Positions 16,445 to 25,881 of a stretch of DNA of 64,000 bases are shown one piece after another; the stretch's first letter is position 1, and the number at the start of each line of letters is the position of its first letter. The translations under genes were made by a program, and so were the position numbers. The notes below the pieces were generated by a model. The model was not told the origin of the DNA, ran no database searches, and saw only the letters and a list, made by a program, of their open reading frames with translations. The DNA comes from CAYUVF01 sp964448045 (lineage in GTDB: Bacteria > Bacteroidota > Rhodothermia > Rhodothermales > Salinibacteraceae). The stretch covers positions 18,669-82,668 of the forward strand of contig CAYUVF010000013.1 in NCBI GenBank assembly GCA_964448045.1. Reading direction: 5' to 3'.

Positions 16445-19170
16445 GACGCCTCCCTGTAAACCAACTCCAGGATATCGATGGTTTCCATGGATCGGGGCTG
16501 CGGCCCCAGCGCCTGATGGTGCAGATGCGGTCCGGCGGCCCGGTGAGTCCAGATTGGCGGCCGCAGTTCGCCTGCAACGTGCGTTCCGGTAAGCCACGCA
16601 TCGGGCGAGCGCTCGCGTGCCCACTGTCCATTCGATGCTTCGCCCGGAAGCAGCGACAGGTAGCTCATCTCATAAAAGGAGCGATCCAGAAAGAACTGAT
16701 CGAGCGTGGACCACATCGCACGTCCAAGCGCTCTCAGGCGAGGGATTGCAGTGTAGTCGTCCCGAATGCCTCCGGCAATGCGCTGCTCCCAATACCGGAC
16801 AAGACGAGGGGTAAAAATGGATCGCAACGGCGCAACGAGCGGCTCGCTCCCACGGGTGAGGGTGGCAGCAACAAGCGCTGGCGAGAGCGGAAGCACCGGC
16901 GAGAGATAATCGCCGCGCCTCCAAAGGGGAACACATCTGGAACCGACCTGCACGCTGAGTGCGAGGCCGCGCCGGGCGGTGTGAAGCTCCAGCTCTACCG
17001 CGCGCTTCTCCCCGTCTGACTGTTCTGACGCACCGACAATGTGCGTTCGAACGTCTTCGGCATCGAGCGCCGGTTGTCCCTTTTCCAGTGCCCGAGGTCC
17101 TTGAATCTTTACCAGCCGGTCAAATGCGTCGTATCCCAATCTCCACGTATGCCCGTCGCCCCGAATGGTCTGCAGCCGGTCGCCCGCATCGTACGCCAGC
17201 TGAAAGGTCCGTGACGCCACGTCCAGCTCGGCGGGCCGTCCCCGCGCGTCTCGCGTGCACTGGAGTAGGATCTGTCCATCAGTATGTACGGCCTCCAATC
17301 CTCCATCGGCGCCGTAGTCCAATCCAAGCGTCTGGTTGCTTCCCACAGCTTCTACGACGCGCCCATCCGCATCATACTCGAAATACAGGAAACGCTGTCC
17401 TCCATCGACTGCACGCAATTCGCCCGACGGCCCGTAGTCCAGCGACCGCTCCGGCGCACCCGGCTTTTTCCACTGTATGGGATCTCCGGCTTGGTTGTAG
17501 AGGGCTGTCGTTTCCCCGTCCTCATCTTCGGTGATGATCTCCACGCCGTCCCCGGTGCGGCGATACGTACTTATTGACCCATCGCAATATTGAATTTGGC
17601 GGATACGCCCGCCTTCTGTGTACGCAAGGTGCGTTGTGCGATCCTCGGGCCCAATGACTGCAGCAACGCGACCCGCTGAATTGTAGCTGATTTGATACGA
17701 GCGGTCATCGGTGGTGCATTGTCGCAACCGTCCGAAGGCGTCGTAGCTCAGGCTCGTCGCCCGCCCCGTAGCGTCGACAATGCGAGAGGGGTGTCCGCCC
17801 GGCGTGTAATCGAAGGTCATAGACTCCCCACCGACGTGTACGCTTCGGAGCCGCCCGTTCGCGTCGTAGCGCCACTGAAAGCGGCGATTCAGCGCATCGG
17901 TGCGCTCGACGAGCCGGCCCTGCGCATCGAAGTGATCTTCGAGCCGGCGCCCTTGGTCATCCTCGATGATGAGGGTCTGATCGTCTCCGCGGCGCGTAAG
18001 CTGAACGGAGCGCCCGGATGGACTGATCACCTCGGTGACCGCCCCGCGGCTATTGCGCCTGAAGGTCCACTCCGATTCCGCGGGCGTCCGGAGTTCAACG
18101 GGCCGATTGTGGGAGTCGTAGCCGAGGGTCCGCTGGTTTTCAAATGCGTCGATCACACTCGTGACGCACAGGTCCTCATCGAGCTCAAAGAAGGCGGCGC
18201 GCTGTTCGGTGTCCAAAAAGAGGCCCGTCCCTTCCTCGAAATCCAACTGCTGGAACGTCTGAACGGCCTCATGCTCATCCGAAAACCCGATGAGCTGACG
18301 CACCCCGTCGTAGTAATAATTCTGGCTCTGATCGACCGGGTCGATGCGTTCGAGCACCTGACCGGGTTGAACGTGGCGATACAGCGTTTGATACCCATCC
18401 CCCTGCACGACGCGCGTCGACTGACGAGGTTTGTCGTACGCAAACCGGCGCGCATTGGACTCATCGGCGTACCACAGTGCATGACATCGCTGGTTGGTAT
18501 CGTACTGGGCATACTGTGTACCCCCGTTTCGGCAGGTATACTCCACCATCAGATGCCGCTGATACCCGAACGAGGCCGTGTAGCCCTCGGCATCCGTTTC
18601 CTTGACGAGATCGTCCTGTCCGTTGTACTGGAAGGCCCGAATCGTCGAAGCCGATCCCTCCCCCCCGATGACCCGGATGCGGCTCACCTGACCGCCGTGG
18701 TAATCAAATCGGATCTGTCGCCCCAGCGTATCGACGATCCCGGCCATGTGGTCACCGTCGTAGAAAAAATGGATGCTGTTGCCACTGGCGTCTTCGATTC
18801 GATCGAGCGGAATCGTGTCGCCCCAGGCTTTTTCTTTCGCGAAGACGAAACGGCGCGACGGTGCGGGGACGATGACGTACGCCTCCGGGCGATGTTGGAT
18901 GAGCACGCCCGTCACGTGCCGCGCTTGCATCTCTTCCTCAATCGGCGAAAAAACGGTTTCATGCGGCGTACCTGGCGCGCACGTGATTGCATCGGAGGCA
19001 ACGCGAAGCGTCATTTCCAGATTGAGTCGCCACCCACACCCAAACGGACTGGATCGTTCGCGCCCGCTTCGATACGTCCGCGCCAGGGTAAGGGGGACAT
19101 ACCCGGGCAAGCGCAGATCCGTCCGGTGCAAGACGGTTTCCCCCGTTACGACGTCGGTGCGAAGGGGCAT
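16429..19170 (-). CDS. Rhs/YD-repeat protein, likely T6SS cargo, with unrecognised C-terminal region
   Basis: A 913-residue protein that begins directly with a DUF6531-like Rhs start ('DVVTGETVLHRTDLRLPGY', 'LARTYRSG', 'GCGWRLNLEM'). YD repeats such as 'YDANGRLRSVHV', 'YDAFGRLRQC' and 'YDADGRVVEAVG' run from about residue 150 to 715. The usual Rhs end signature before the toxin tip (a DPxGL-type motif) is absent. The last ~190 residues contain no repeat: a Pro/Leu/Arg-rich segment ending 'ILELVYREASWKQM'. That part matches no toxin family I know. It has no PAAR of its own; a separate PAAR gene lies 46 bases upstream. No obvious dedicated immunity gene follows, unless it is the overlapping pentapeptide gene. 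Confidence 0.85.
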   Translation of the reverse strand: MPLRTDVVTGETVLHRTDLRLPGYVPLTLARTYRSGRERSSPFGCGWRLNLEMTLRVASDAITCAPGTPHETVFSPIEEEMQARHVTGVLIQHRPEAYVIVPAPSRRFVFAKEKAWGDTIPLDRIEDASGNSIHFFYDGDHMAGIVDTLGRQIRFDYHGGQVSRIRVIGGEGSASTIRAFQYNGQDDLVKETDAEGYTASFGYQRHLMVEYTCRNGGTQYAQYDTNQRCHALWYADESNARRFAYDKPRQSTRVVQGDGYQTLYRHVQPGQVLERIDPVDQSQNYYYDGVRQLIGFSDEHEAVQTFQQLDFEEGTGLFLDTEQRAAFFELDEDLCVTSVIDAFENQRTLGYDSHNRPVELRTPAESEWTFRRNSRGAVTEVISPSGRSVQLTRRGDDQTLIIEDDQGRRLEDHFDAQGRLVERTDALNRRFQWRYDANGRLRSVHVGGESMTFDYTPGGHPSRIVDATGRATSLSYDAFGRLRQCTTDDRSYQISYNSAGRVAAVIGPEDRTTHLAYTEGGRIRQIQYCDGSISTYRRTGDGVEIITEDEDGETTALYNQAGDPIQWKKPGAPERSLDYGPSGELRAVDGGQRFLYFEYDADGRVVEAVGSNQTLGLDYGADGGLEAVHTDGQILLQCTRDARGRPAELDVASRTFQLAYDAGDRLQTIRGDGHTWRLGYDAFDRLVKIQGPRALEKGQPALDAEDVRTHIVGASEQSDGEKRAVELELHTARRGLALSVQVGSRCVPLWRRGDYLSPVLPLSPALVAATLTRGSEPLVAPLRSIFTPRLVRYWEQRIAGGIRDDYTAIPRLRALGRAMWSTLDQFFLDRSFYEMSYLSLLPGEASNGQWARERSPDAWLTGTHVAGELRPPIWTHRAAGPHLHHQALGPQPRSMETIDILELVYREASWKQM

Positions 19171-19216
19171 GAGACATCCGTTAGATTGGACACTGAAAAA
19201 GCGGCCACGAGCGACT

Positions 19217-19546
19217 CTACTTGATGAGCACCGTTGGCGCTCCCATCACAATGGGATTCATCGTCATGGGCGGCTGGACGGCACCCACTTCCATAATTTT
19301 GTCGGACACGCGGGCGGCCGGCTTGCCGCCTACCAGGACCGTTACCGATCCGGGGGGCATCGTAACTCCCGGCCCGTGGGGAGTACCAGGGCCAGCCGGA
19401 GGTGGCGCATTTGGAATGGGACAGGTGTGTTGATCGCCCACACGCCACGCCGGCCGTCCTCCCACGAGCACCGTAGGACAGGGCGCCCCCATAATCGGGG
19501 GCCCGTGCATCAAGTTATCGCTGATTCGTGCGCCAGGGAAAGGCAT
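19217..19546 (-). CDS. PAAR-domain spike tip protein
   Basis: A 109-residue stand-alone PAAR protein. It shows the repeat of 'GAPCPTVLVGGRPAWRVGD' and 'GSVTVLVGGKPAARVSD', with metal-ligand candidates His14, His40 and Cys42 ('DQHTCP'), and ends 'MGAPTVLIK'. PAAR proteins form the metal-bound sharp tip on the VgrG trimer and carry effectors. It starts 13 bases after the vgrG stop and precedes the Rhs gene, so the three form a VgrG-PAAR-cargo set. Confidence 0.92.
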   Translation of the reverse strand: MPFPGARISDNLMHGPPIMGAPCPTVLVGGRPAWRVGDQHTCPIPNAPPPAGPGTPHGPGVTMPPGSVTVLVGGKPAARVSDKIMEVGAVQPPMTMNPIVMGAPTVLIK

Positions 19547-19559
19547 AGGTATCTCGGAT

Positions 19560-22049
19560 TTATCCGACCTTTGTCATTGAGCCTTTGACTGTGTTCACGC
19601 CACTCGCTTTCGAATTGATCATCGCTCCCTTGATATCGTTCTTCATATCGGCCTCAGAGCTGATATTCATGCCTTTAACATTAACGTTCTGCGTACCCTC
19701 GATGTCGATATTCATTCCCTCGATCTTAATCTTACCATTCGAATCGAGTGTAATGGAAGACTTGCCACACTTAAGAATAATTTGATCCTTTGCCTTAACA
19801 ATTATCCCACTATCTCCTTCAAAGATAGAAGCACTACTGTCGGCATTCAGGGTAATACTATCATCTCCTGACTCAAGGATCACTTGCTCTTCCCCTTCCG
19901 CTCCTACAATCTCCTTTCCGTGAAAGAGAACCGACTTTTTTGTGGCGTCGAGCTTAATAATATCCTTATCAGCCACCATCTCAATCTTACCTTCCTTTGA
20001 GTAGGACTGAATATCCTTGCCTGCGACCATCGAAACCCCATCGAGCGCATTTATCGCTGCTCCCATCGGCGTATTGACGTTGAACCCTCCGTTCGGAATG
20101 AACGTCACCGCGTCACCGGTGATGACATCATAGCCTCCAGGACACGTCGCAAAAATACCTGGCGCCGATAGCTTTTGAAAGGCCTGCGTGACATCATTTT
20201 TGACGCCGGCCTCTTCATAGCGCTGCCCCGATTGGACCATGGCGTACTTGACGATCCCCCACGTCGTGTTGAGCGCCGATATAAACTCGTAAGCATTCGA
20301 AATTTGCTTGATACCTCCCCCGCTGAGCTTCGCGAATGCAGCAGACGTTAGCATTCCTATGGAGGGAGCCAGCTTGTTCAACCATTGACCCGGGCCATCT
20401 GAAGTCGACGGCTGCCACGCAGAAAGGTAAATGCCGTTGCCTCCGTAGACCGACGTGCCAGCATCTCCATGAATACTGGCCGTCTTATCCGTCACTATCG
20501 TGGCTCCTTCGTTGTTGCGATGCTTCGCGCCAAGCGACAACACACTATTGTGCTTCGGCGAGTAGAGCGTGACGCGCTCCTGATCCTCCTGATCCTCGAT
20601 AATAAACTCGTTCTCCGAGGTCGTTCGGATGACGTGCTGCGAGTTATTCTCGCTTTTGACCGGCGCAGGGTTCGTCGGGTTGGGCGCCGTGCCCAAAGCC
20701 ATGGGGCGATCTGGATCGCCGTTCTCGCAGGCCCACACCATCTCGGTGCCCGGATGACTGGGCTCGTGAAATCCCGCCTCACCTTTGCCCGTGTAGGGCT
20801 GTTTCATGCGGATCGGATGCGAAGCCGTTCCCGGACTCTTGTCACGCTGATCGAAGTGCATCTTGGCCCGGTACCGCCCTTGATCGTCCAGATACGCGTA
20901 GTCGCCACTTCCGTCGACCTCCGCCGTCATCACACCTGGCACGCGCGGCACGGGCGTTGTGCGCGGCGGACGATACTGAACCGTCGCCGGAATGCATTTG
21001 AACTCGTTTCGGTAGTCGACTTCATCCTCGTAGCGCGGATCCAGTCCCATACCTACCCGCTGCGATCCGACGTGGCGTACCTTTGTGATGAGATATTTTG
21101 CATTGAGATCGCCTCGATAGTGCCGCTCCAGATCGAACTGATGCCCCGCCCGAAAGCGCAGGCACCGGCCGTCGCCATCGACGACCTTGCGCTGGCATTC
21201 GATCTCCTCGTTGCGCACCTTCGCCAGCCGCTCGCCCTCCGATTGCGTACGGAAATGCGGGCCGTACTCGTAGTGCATCCCCGGCATGTCGCTGTTGATT
21301 TGCGACTCGGCCTCCAGCGACGCTGAGGGCGTCTCGTAGTTGTAATCCTTCACCTTCACCTTCCCCGTGACGGCCCGCTCCCGGTAGATAAACTCGCGCA
21401 CGGTCTCCCGCTCGTCAGGCACCATACCCGCCCCCTTGTGATAGCTGATGGCAGAATCGCCCGCAATCGGCGGATTCTCATTGCCGTGATCGGAGAAGAC
21501 GATCTCCTCGGCCCCCTCGCCCTGCACGAAGAAAAACTGAATGCCCTCGTGCTCGAGCAGGCGGCGCACGAAGTTGAGATCCGTTTCCTGATACTGCGCA
21601 CAGTACTCCCGCGCCGGATAGCTGCTGTTGAGCGAAAACCGGAAGTCCTGACTGGTCAATCCCGACTCTTTCAGCACCTGACGCACAATATCCTCCACCG
21701 TCATATCCTGAAAGATGCGGCTCTGATGCGTCAGGGAGAGGCGCCAGAGCCGCGGCACGAGCGTCGCGCGATACATGTACTGATCCGCCGAATGGCTGCC
21801 CTGCTCAAAGTTGGCGACCAGCCCGTGAATGGGATGCTTCTCGTCGCGCCGCATCATCGTGAACGTCGCCGGCTGATTGACGACGCTCCCAAAGTCGATC
21901 TCCGGATCGTCCGACATCAGCGTAAGCTCGAACTGATAGAGCTGCGAGATCTGCTCTTCTCCCGTAAAATCGGCCACCTGGAGTTTATCTTCGGGAAGCT
22001 GGGCCGGCTCGAAAAAGTAGCGGGCTTTGTTTGCGCTGCGCTCAGGCAT
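19560..22049 (-). CDS. vgrG: VgrG spike protein with extended C-terminus
   Basis: An 829-residue VgrG/TssI. The N-terminal gp27-like part includes 'FEQGSHSADQYMYRATLVPRLW'-type features and 'YCAQYQETDLNFVRRLLEHEG'. The gp5-like OB and needle part includes 'GRYRAKMHFDQRD' and 'HPGTEMVWACENGDPDRPM'. After a DUF2345-like start, a segment of about 115 residues (about 535-650) rich in Ala, Ser and Ile and probably helical interrupts the needle. The last ~180 residues resume short beta repeats ('DSITLNADSS', 'SSITLDSNGKIKIEG'). The 3-prime kilobase is AT-richer than its neighbours: I count 26 G/C in 60 at 19621-19680. That suggests separate origin of the tail. Confidence 0.95.
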   Translation of the reverse strand: MPERSANKARYFFEPAQLPEDKLQVADFTGEEQISQLYQFELTLMSDDPEIDFGSVVNQPATFTMMRRDEKHPIHGLVANFEQGSHSADQYMYRATLVPRLWRLSLTHQSRIFQDMTVEDIVRQVLKESGLTSQDFRFSLNSSYPAREYCAQYQETDLNFVRRLLEHEGIQFFFVQGEGAEEIVFSDHGNENPPIAGDSAISYHKGAGMVPDERETVREFIYRERAVTGKVKVKDYNYETPSASLEAESQINSDMPGMHYEYGPHFRTQSEGERLAKVRNEEIECQRKVVDGDGRCLRFRAGHQFDLERHYRGDLNAKYLITKVRHVGSQRVGMGLDPRYEDEVDYRNEFKCIPATVQYRPPRTTPVPRVPGVMTAEVDGSGDYAYLDDQGRYRAKMHFDQRDKSPGTASHPIRMKQPYTGKGEAGFHEPSHPGTEMVWACENGDPDRPMALGTAPNPTNPAPVKSENNSQHVIRTTSENEFIIEDQEDQERVTLYSPKHNSVLSLGAKHRNNEGATIVTDKTASIHGDAGTSVYGGNGIYLSAWQPSTSDGPGQWLNKLAPSIGMLTSAAFAKLSGGGIKQISNAYEFISALNTTWGIVKYAMVQSGQRYEEAGVKNDVTQAFQKLSAPGIFATCPGGYDVITGDAVTFIPNGGFNVNTPMGAAINALDGVSMVAGKDIQSYSKEGKIEMVADKDIIKLDATKKSVLFHGKEIVGAEGEEQVILESGDDSITLNADSSASIFEGDSGIIVKAKDQIILKCGKSSITLDSNGKIKIEGMNIDIEGTQNVNVKGMNISSEADMKNDIKGAMINSKASGVNTVKGSMTKVG

Positions 22050-22078
22050 AGGATGCAGAAGGTATGGTGTACTGGTGT

Positions 22079-24742
22079 TTACTCGAACGAATACGTAAAG
22101 TCGCCTTCGTCGTCGATACCCAGGCGGAGCCGGGCGGGCATGTCATCGCCAGCCATGCGGCTGATGAGCGCGCGGGAGGCCTCGGGGAGCACAGTCCGAT
22201 TGATGATGAAGTCGATGTTGCGCGCTCCGGCATCGACCTGCGTGCAGCGTGCGGCGATGCGATCGACCACGCTCGGATCGTAAGCAAAGTCGATCTCGTG
22301 GGCGTCCCGCAGCCGATCGCCGATGGTGCCGAGCTTGATCTCGGTAATGCCCTTCATGGTCTCGGTGTCGAGCGGGAAGTACGGCACCACCCGCATCCGC
22401 CCCAACAGCGCCGGCTGAAAGTGATCCACCAGGGTCGGATGAATCGCTTCGCGCACCTGACTGAGCGAGGGGCGCGTTTCGTCGCCCTCCTCCTGCCCCA
22501 GCCGCATGATCGTGTCGGTGGCGAGGTTGGAGGTCATGATGATGACGGTGTTGCGGAAGTTGATCTCCCGTCCCTCCCCGTCGCGCATGAAGCCCTTATC
22601 GAACACCTGATAGAACAGGTTTAACACGTCGCGATGGGCTTTCTCGACCTCATCGAGCAAGATGACGGAGTACGGGCGCTGGCGCACCGCCTCGGTGAGC
22701 ACGCCGCCCTCCCCGTAGCCCACGTAGCCCGGCGGGGACCCCTTGAGTTGGGCGACGGTGTGTTTCTCCTGGTACTCCGACATGTTGATCGTCGTCATAA
22801 ACCGCTCGCCGCCGAAAAGAACGTCGGCCAGCTGGAGTGCCGTTTCGGTCTTGCCCACGCCGCTCGGCCCGACGAAGAGGAACACGCCCAGTGGCGCATC
22901 GGGATTGCCGAGACTCGCCTTTGAGGTGCGCACGGCGTCGGAGATCTCCTCGATGGCCGGGTCCTGACCCAGGATGTGCTCGCCCAGGCGCTGCTCCAGA
23001 TTGAGCAGCGTATTCGCCTCGTCTTTGAGCATGTTGCCCACCGGGATGCCCGTCCAGTCGGAGACCACCTCGGCGGCGATGTGCTCGTTGACTTCGGTGT
23101 GTACCATGGGCGTCTCGCCCTGCAACTCCTTCAGCTCCTCGTGAAGCGTCTTCAGTTCCTCACGAAGCGGGGTGTCGACGCCCGATTCTCCATCGCCGGG
23201 GGCGCCATTGGTCGTCACTGCCGCCGCACCGGTCAGCTCCGTGCGCTTCTTAGCAATGCGATCCACCAAGGCCTTTTCGCGCTCCCAGCGGGCTTCGAGC
23301 TCCTCCAGTTCGGCCTGCACCTCCTCGCGCGTCTGCTTGAGCTCCTCCAGTTCCTCGGTGTCATCGCGCAGGCCTGCGTCGATATCGCGCTGGATGCCGC
23401 GGATCTCAATGTTCAGGTTCTGCAGCCGGCGGTCGAGATCGTCGAGCCGGCCCGGACGCGCCGTGAGCGTCATCTTGACGCGTGCCGAGGCCGTGTCGAG
23501 CAGGTCGACGGCCTTGTCCGGCAGCTGCCGCCCCGAGATGTAGCGGCCCGCCAGTTCGGCGGTGGCGTCGACGGCTTCGTCGGTGATCTGCACGTTGTGA
23601 TGATCTTCATAGATACTCTTGATGCCGCGCAGCATAATCGCTGCATCGTCAACCGAAGGCTCTTCGATTTTGACGAGCTGAAAGCGCCGCTCCAGCGCCG
23701 GGTCCTTTTCGATGTACTGCTTGTACTCGGACCACGTGGTGGCGGCGACGGTGCGGAGCTCGCCGCGGGCCAGCGCGGGCTTCAGCAGATTGGCCGCGTC
23801 GCCCGTGCCTTCGCTGCCCCCCGCACCGATGAGTGTGTGCGCCTCGTCGATGAAGAGCACGGTGGGTTTGGCCGCTTCTTTCACTTCCTGAATGACCGAC
23901 TTGAGGCGGTTCTCGAACTCGCCTTTCACGCTGGCGCCGGCCTTGAGGAGCCCGAGGTCCAGCTCGCGGATGTCGACCTCTTCGAGTATCTTGGGCACGT
24001 CGCCCTTCGCGATGCGAAGCGCTAATCCCTCGACGACCGCCGTCTTGCCGACGCCCGCCTCGCCGACCAGAATCGGGTTGTTCTTGCGGCGGCGGCTGAG
24101 GATGTCGATGATCTGGCGGATCTCCTTGTTGCGTCCGAAGATCGGATCGATGTTGCCGTCGCGCGCCTCCTGCGTGAAGTTCCGCGTGAACTGCCCAAGG
24201 GCGCCCTCTTCGCCCTCCTGCGGCACGCCATCTTCGGTGGACATCGTTGTTTCGGTGACGCGGGTCGTTTCTTCTTTCGAGCCGGCAACGATGTCGATAA
24301 ACTCCTCGCGCAGGTCGTCGGGCTTGACGGAGCTCAGCACGTCCATGATGGGCTCGCCCTTCAGCGCATCGCTGCGGAGCATCGCCTCCAATAGGGTGCC
24401 CGAGCGGACTTTGGCGAATCCGTGATGGACGGAGCTTACCAGCCAGGCCGACTCGAACAGGTCCAGCAGCGTCGGCGAGAACGACGGCCGCCCCGCGTTG
24501 CCCGTCCGGAAGTCTTCGAGCTGATGCACGAGCGCTTTTTGGAACCGCCCCGGATCGACATCGAAATGCTTCAAGATGAGCGTCAGATCGCCGCCCTCTT
24601 CATCCAGCAGCTTGAGCAGCAGGTGTTCCAGCGTCACCTCGTAGTGGCTGCGGTTGACGGCAAATCCGGCCGCGGCCTCCAGCGCTCGCGTGAGGCGGTC
24701 GTTCAGCTTCTGCAGCAGCTTTTTCAGATCTTCAGTAACCAT
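22079..24742 (-). CDS. clpV: ClpV/TssH AAA+ ATPase of the T6SS
   Basis: An 887-residue ClpB-type double AAA+ protein. Residues 1-150 are a Clp N-domain. The first AAA+ module has Walker A 'GEAGVGKTA' (227-235) and '[14 protein letters not shown]'; the middle coiled coil follows; the second module has 'GPSGVGKTE' (about 620) and '[11 protein letters not shown]'. The C-terminus has the ClpB D2-small domain. In T6SS, ClpV disassembles the contracted TssB-TssC sheath and is cytoplasmic. It sits between tssG and vgrG in the main operon, with about 30-48 base spacers, which separates it from general ClpB. Confidence 0.95.
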   Translation of the reverse strand: MVTEDLKKLLQKLNDRLTRALEAAAGFAVNRSHYEVTLEHLLLKLLDEEGGDLTLILKHFDVDPGRFQKALVHQLEDFRTGNAGRPSFSPTLLDLFESAWLVSSVHHGFAKVRSGTLLEAMLRSDALKGEPIMDVLSSVKPDDLREEFIDIVAGSKEETTRVTETTMSTEDGVPQEGEEGALGQFTRNFTQEARDGNIDPIFGRNKEIRQIIDILSRRRKNNPILVGEAGVGKTAVVEGLALRIAKGDVPKILEEVDIRELDLGLLKAGASVKGEFENRLKSVIQEVKEAAKPTVLFIDEAHTLIGAGGSEGTGDAANLLKPALARGELRTVAATTWSEYKQYIEKDPALERRFQLVKIEEPSVDDAAIMLRGIKSIYEDHHNVQITDEAVDATAELAGRYISGRQLPDKAVDLLDTASARVKMTLTARPGRLDDLDRRLQNLNIEIRGIQRDIDAGLRDDTEELEELKQTREEVQAELEELEARWEREKALVDRIAKKRTELTGAAAVTTNGAPGDGESGVDTPLREELKTLHEELKELQGETPMVHTEVNEHIAAEVVSDWTGIPVGNMLKDEANTLLNLEQRLGEHILGQDPAIEEISDAVRTSKASLGNPDAPLGVFLFVGPSGVGKTETALQLADVLFGGERFMTTINMSEYQEKHTVAQLKGSPPGYVGYGEGGVLTEAVRQRPYSVILLDEVEKAHRDVLNLFYQVFDKGFMRDGEGREINFRNTVIIMTSNLATDTIMRLGQEEGDETRPSLSQVREAIHPTLVDHFQPALLGRMRVVPYFPLDTETMKGITEIKLGTIGDRLRDAHEIDFAYDPSVVDRIAARCTQVDAGARNIDFIINRTVLPEASRALISRMAGDDMPARLRLGIDDEGDFTYSFE

Positions 24743-24789
24743 AACATCCGTAGCATTGGATTGAACAACGGTGGAATACGCGGCGGTCG

Positions 24790-25881
24790 TCAGGCGTGCG
24801 CCGCCGGGCGATCAGTATATTCGACGATCCGATCGAGGATGGGCTCGGTGGACGTGCCCAGATGCGTCGTGAGGCCCAGTTGAGCCGTAGACTCCCCCAG
24901 CCGGGTGGGTGGCATATCGTCCGAGTGCACCTGCAACTCGACATCGAAATCCAGGTAATCCGGCGCGTAGAGGCGCACCAGCGACTGCAGCTCCGCCGCC
25001 CGCTCGCCGCCGGGTAACAGATCCAGATACAGGTCGATACCCATCGGTCCGAGCCGGACGCGAAACTTCCCCGACCGGTCGTGCACCTGCTCACCAATGG
25101 TGGCATCTTCACCCAACCGGAGGCTTTCCGCGCCCAATCCCGAGCGTGACGGAATGGGCACCCAACGCGGCACGTTTTCAATCACCTTGACTTCAATGTC
25201 ATTAAAGAACGCTTCAATCAGCGATTCGAGGCCGGGGGCGTTTCGAACGCGCGGTCCCAGCAACCCGGCCTGCGAGGCAAGGCGCAGGGGCGCGAGCGGC
25301 ACGTCGTCGCTGGCGTGCGGCGTGCCCAATCCTGACAGCGCCACGAACTGCTTGGAGAGGCGATCCCGGCCATCCGCGCGGTGATGCATACCCGGACGGT
25401 ATTTCTTCCATGCCCGGTAAAAGAACGCATACAGCCGCTGGTTGAAGAGATCGAGGAAGTCGCGGTGCGGGCGCGTATCCTCTTCATCCTTCGCCAGATC
25501 GTCGTAAAAGTAATACGGCAGCGGCGAGTCGACCCCGTACAGCCCCATAAAAGTAGCGATCACCTGAACGCGGTTCTCGCCCGTCCACTCGATCCGCTTG
25601 ATGTCGGTCGCCGGAAAGACGAGATCGGGACTCGGGCGCAGGCGGATCGGCGCCTCAGCGAAATCGGTCGTGGTGCCGGGCCCCGGCTCGTCCGGAAAGA
25701 GCAGCTCCAGTAGGCGAATGGCCTGGAAAAATCCGAATCGATAGCCCTCGTCCTTCAGCCGGCGATAGACGCCGCGCTCGAACGGCTTTGGCTCGTGCTG
25801 CGGCGCGGGCTGTTCTGCCTCATTCGCCACCGCCTGCGCCGTCGCTACAGATTCGGACGTGCGCCTCGATTCGGAGTCCAT
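24790..25881 (-). CDS. tssG: T6SS baseplate protein TssG
   Basis: A 363-residue protein of the ImpH/VasB (TssG) family. Family features seen are 'YRFGFFQAIRLLELLF' near residues 51-66, the 'EAPIRLRPSPDLVFPATDI' strand pair, and 'DRLSKQFVALSGLGTPH' near 170. TssG, together with two TssF copies and TssK, makes the baseplate wedge in the cytoplasm. Its start overlaps the tssF end by 37 bases, which signals translational coupling. The first ~30 residues are Gln/Pro/Ala-rich and probably disordered. Confidence 0.92.
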   Translation of the reverse strand: MDSESRRTSESVATAQAVANEAEQPAPQHEPKPFERGVYRRLKDEGYRFGFFQAIRLLELLFPDEPGPGTTTDFAEAPIRLRPSPDLVFPATDIKRIEWTGENRVQVIATFMGLYGVDSPLPYYFYDDLAKDEEDTRPHRDFLDLFNQRLYAFFYRAWKKYRPGMHHRADGRDRLSKQFVALSGLGTPHASDDVPLAPLRLASQAGLLGPRVRNAPGLESLIEAFFNDIEVKVIENVPRWVPIPSRSGLGAESLRLGEDATIGEQVHDRSGKFRVRLGPMGIDLYLDLLPGGERAAELQSLVRLYAPDYLDFDVELQVHSDDMPPTRLGESTAQLGLTTHLGTSTEPILDRIVEYTDRPAAHA

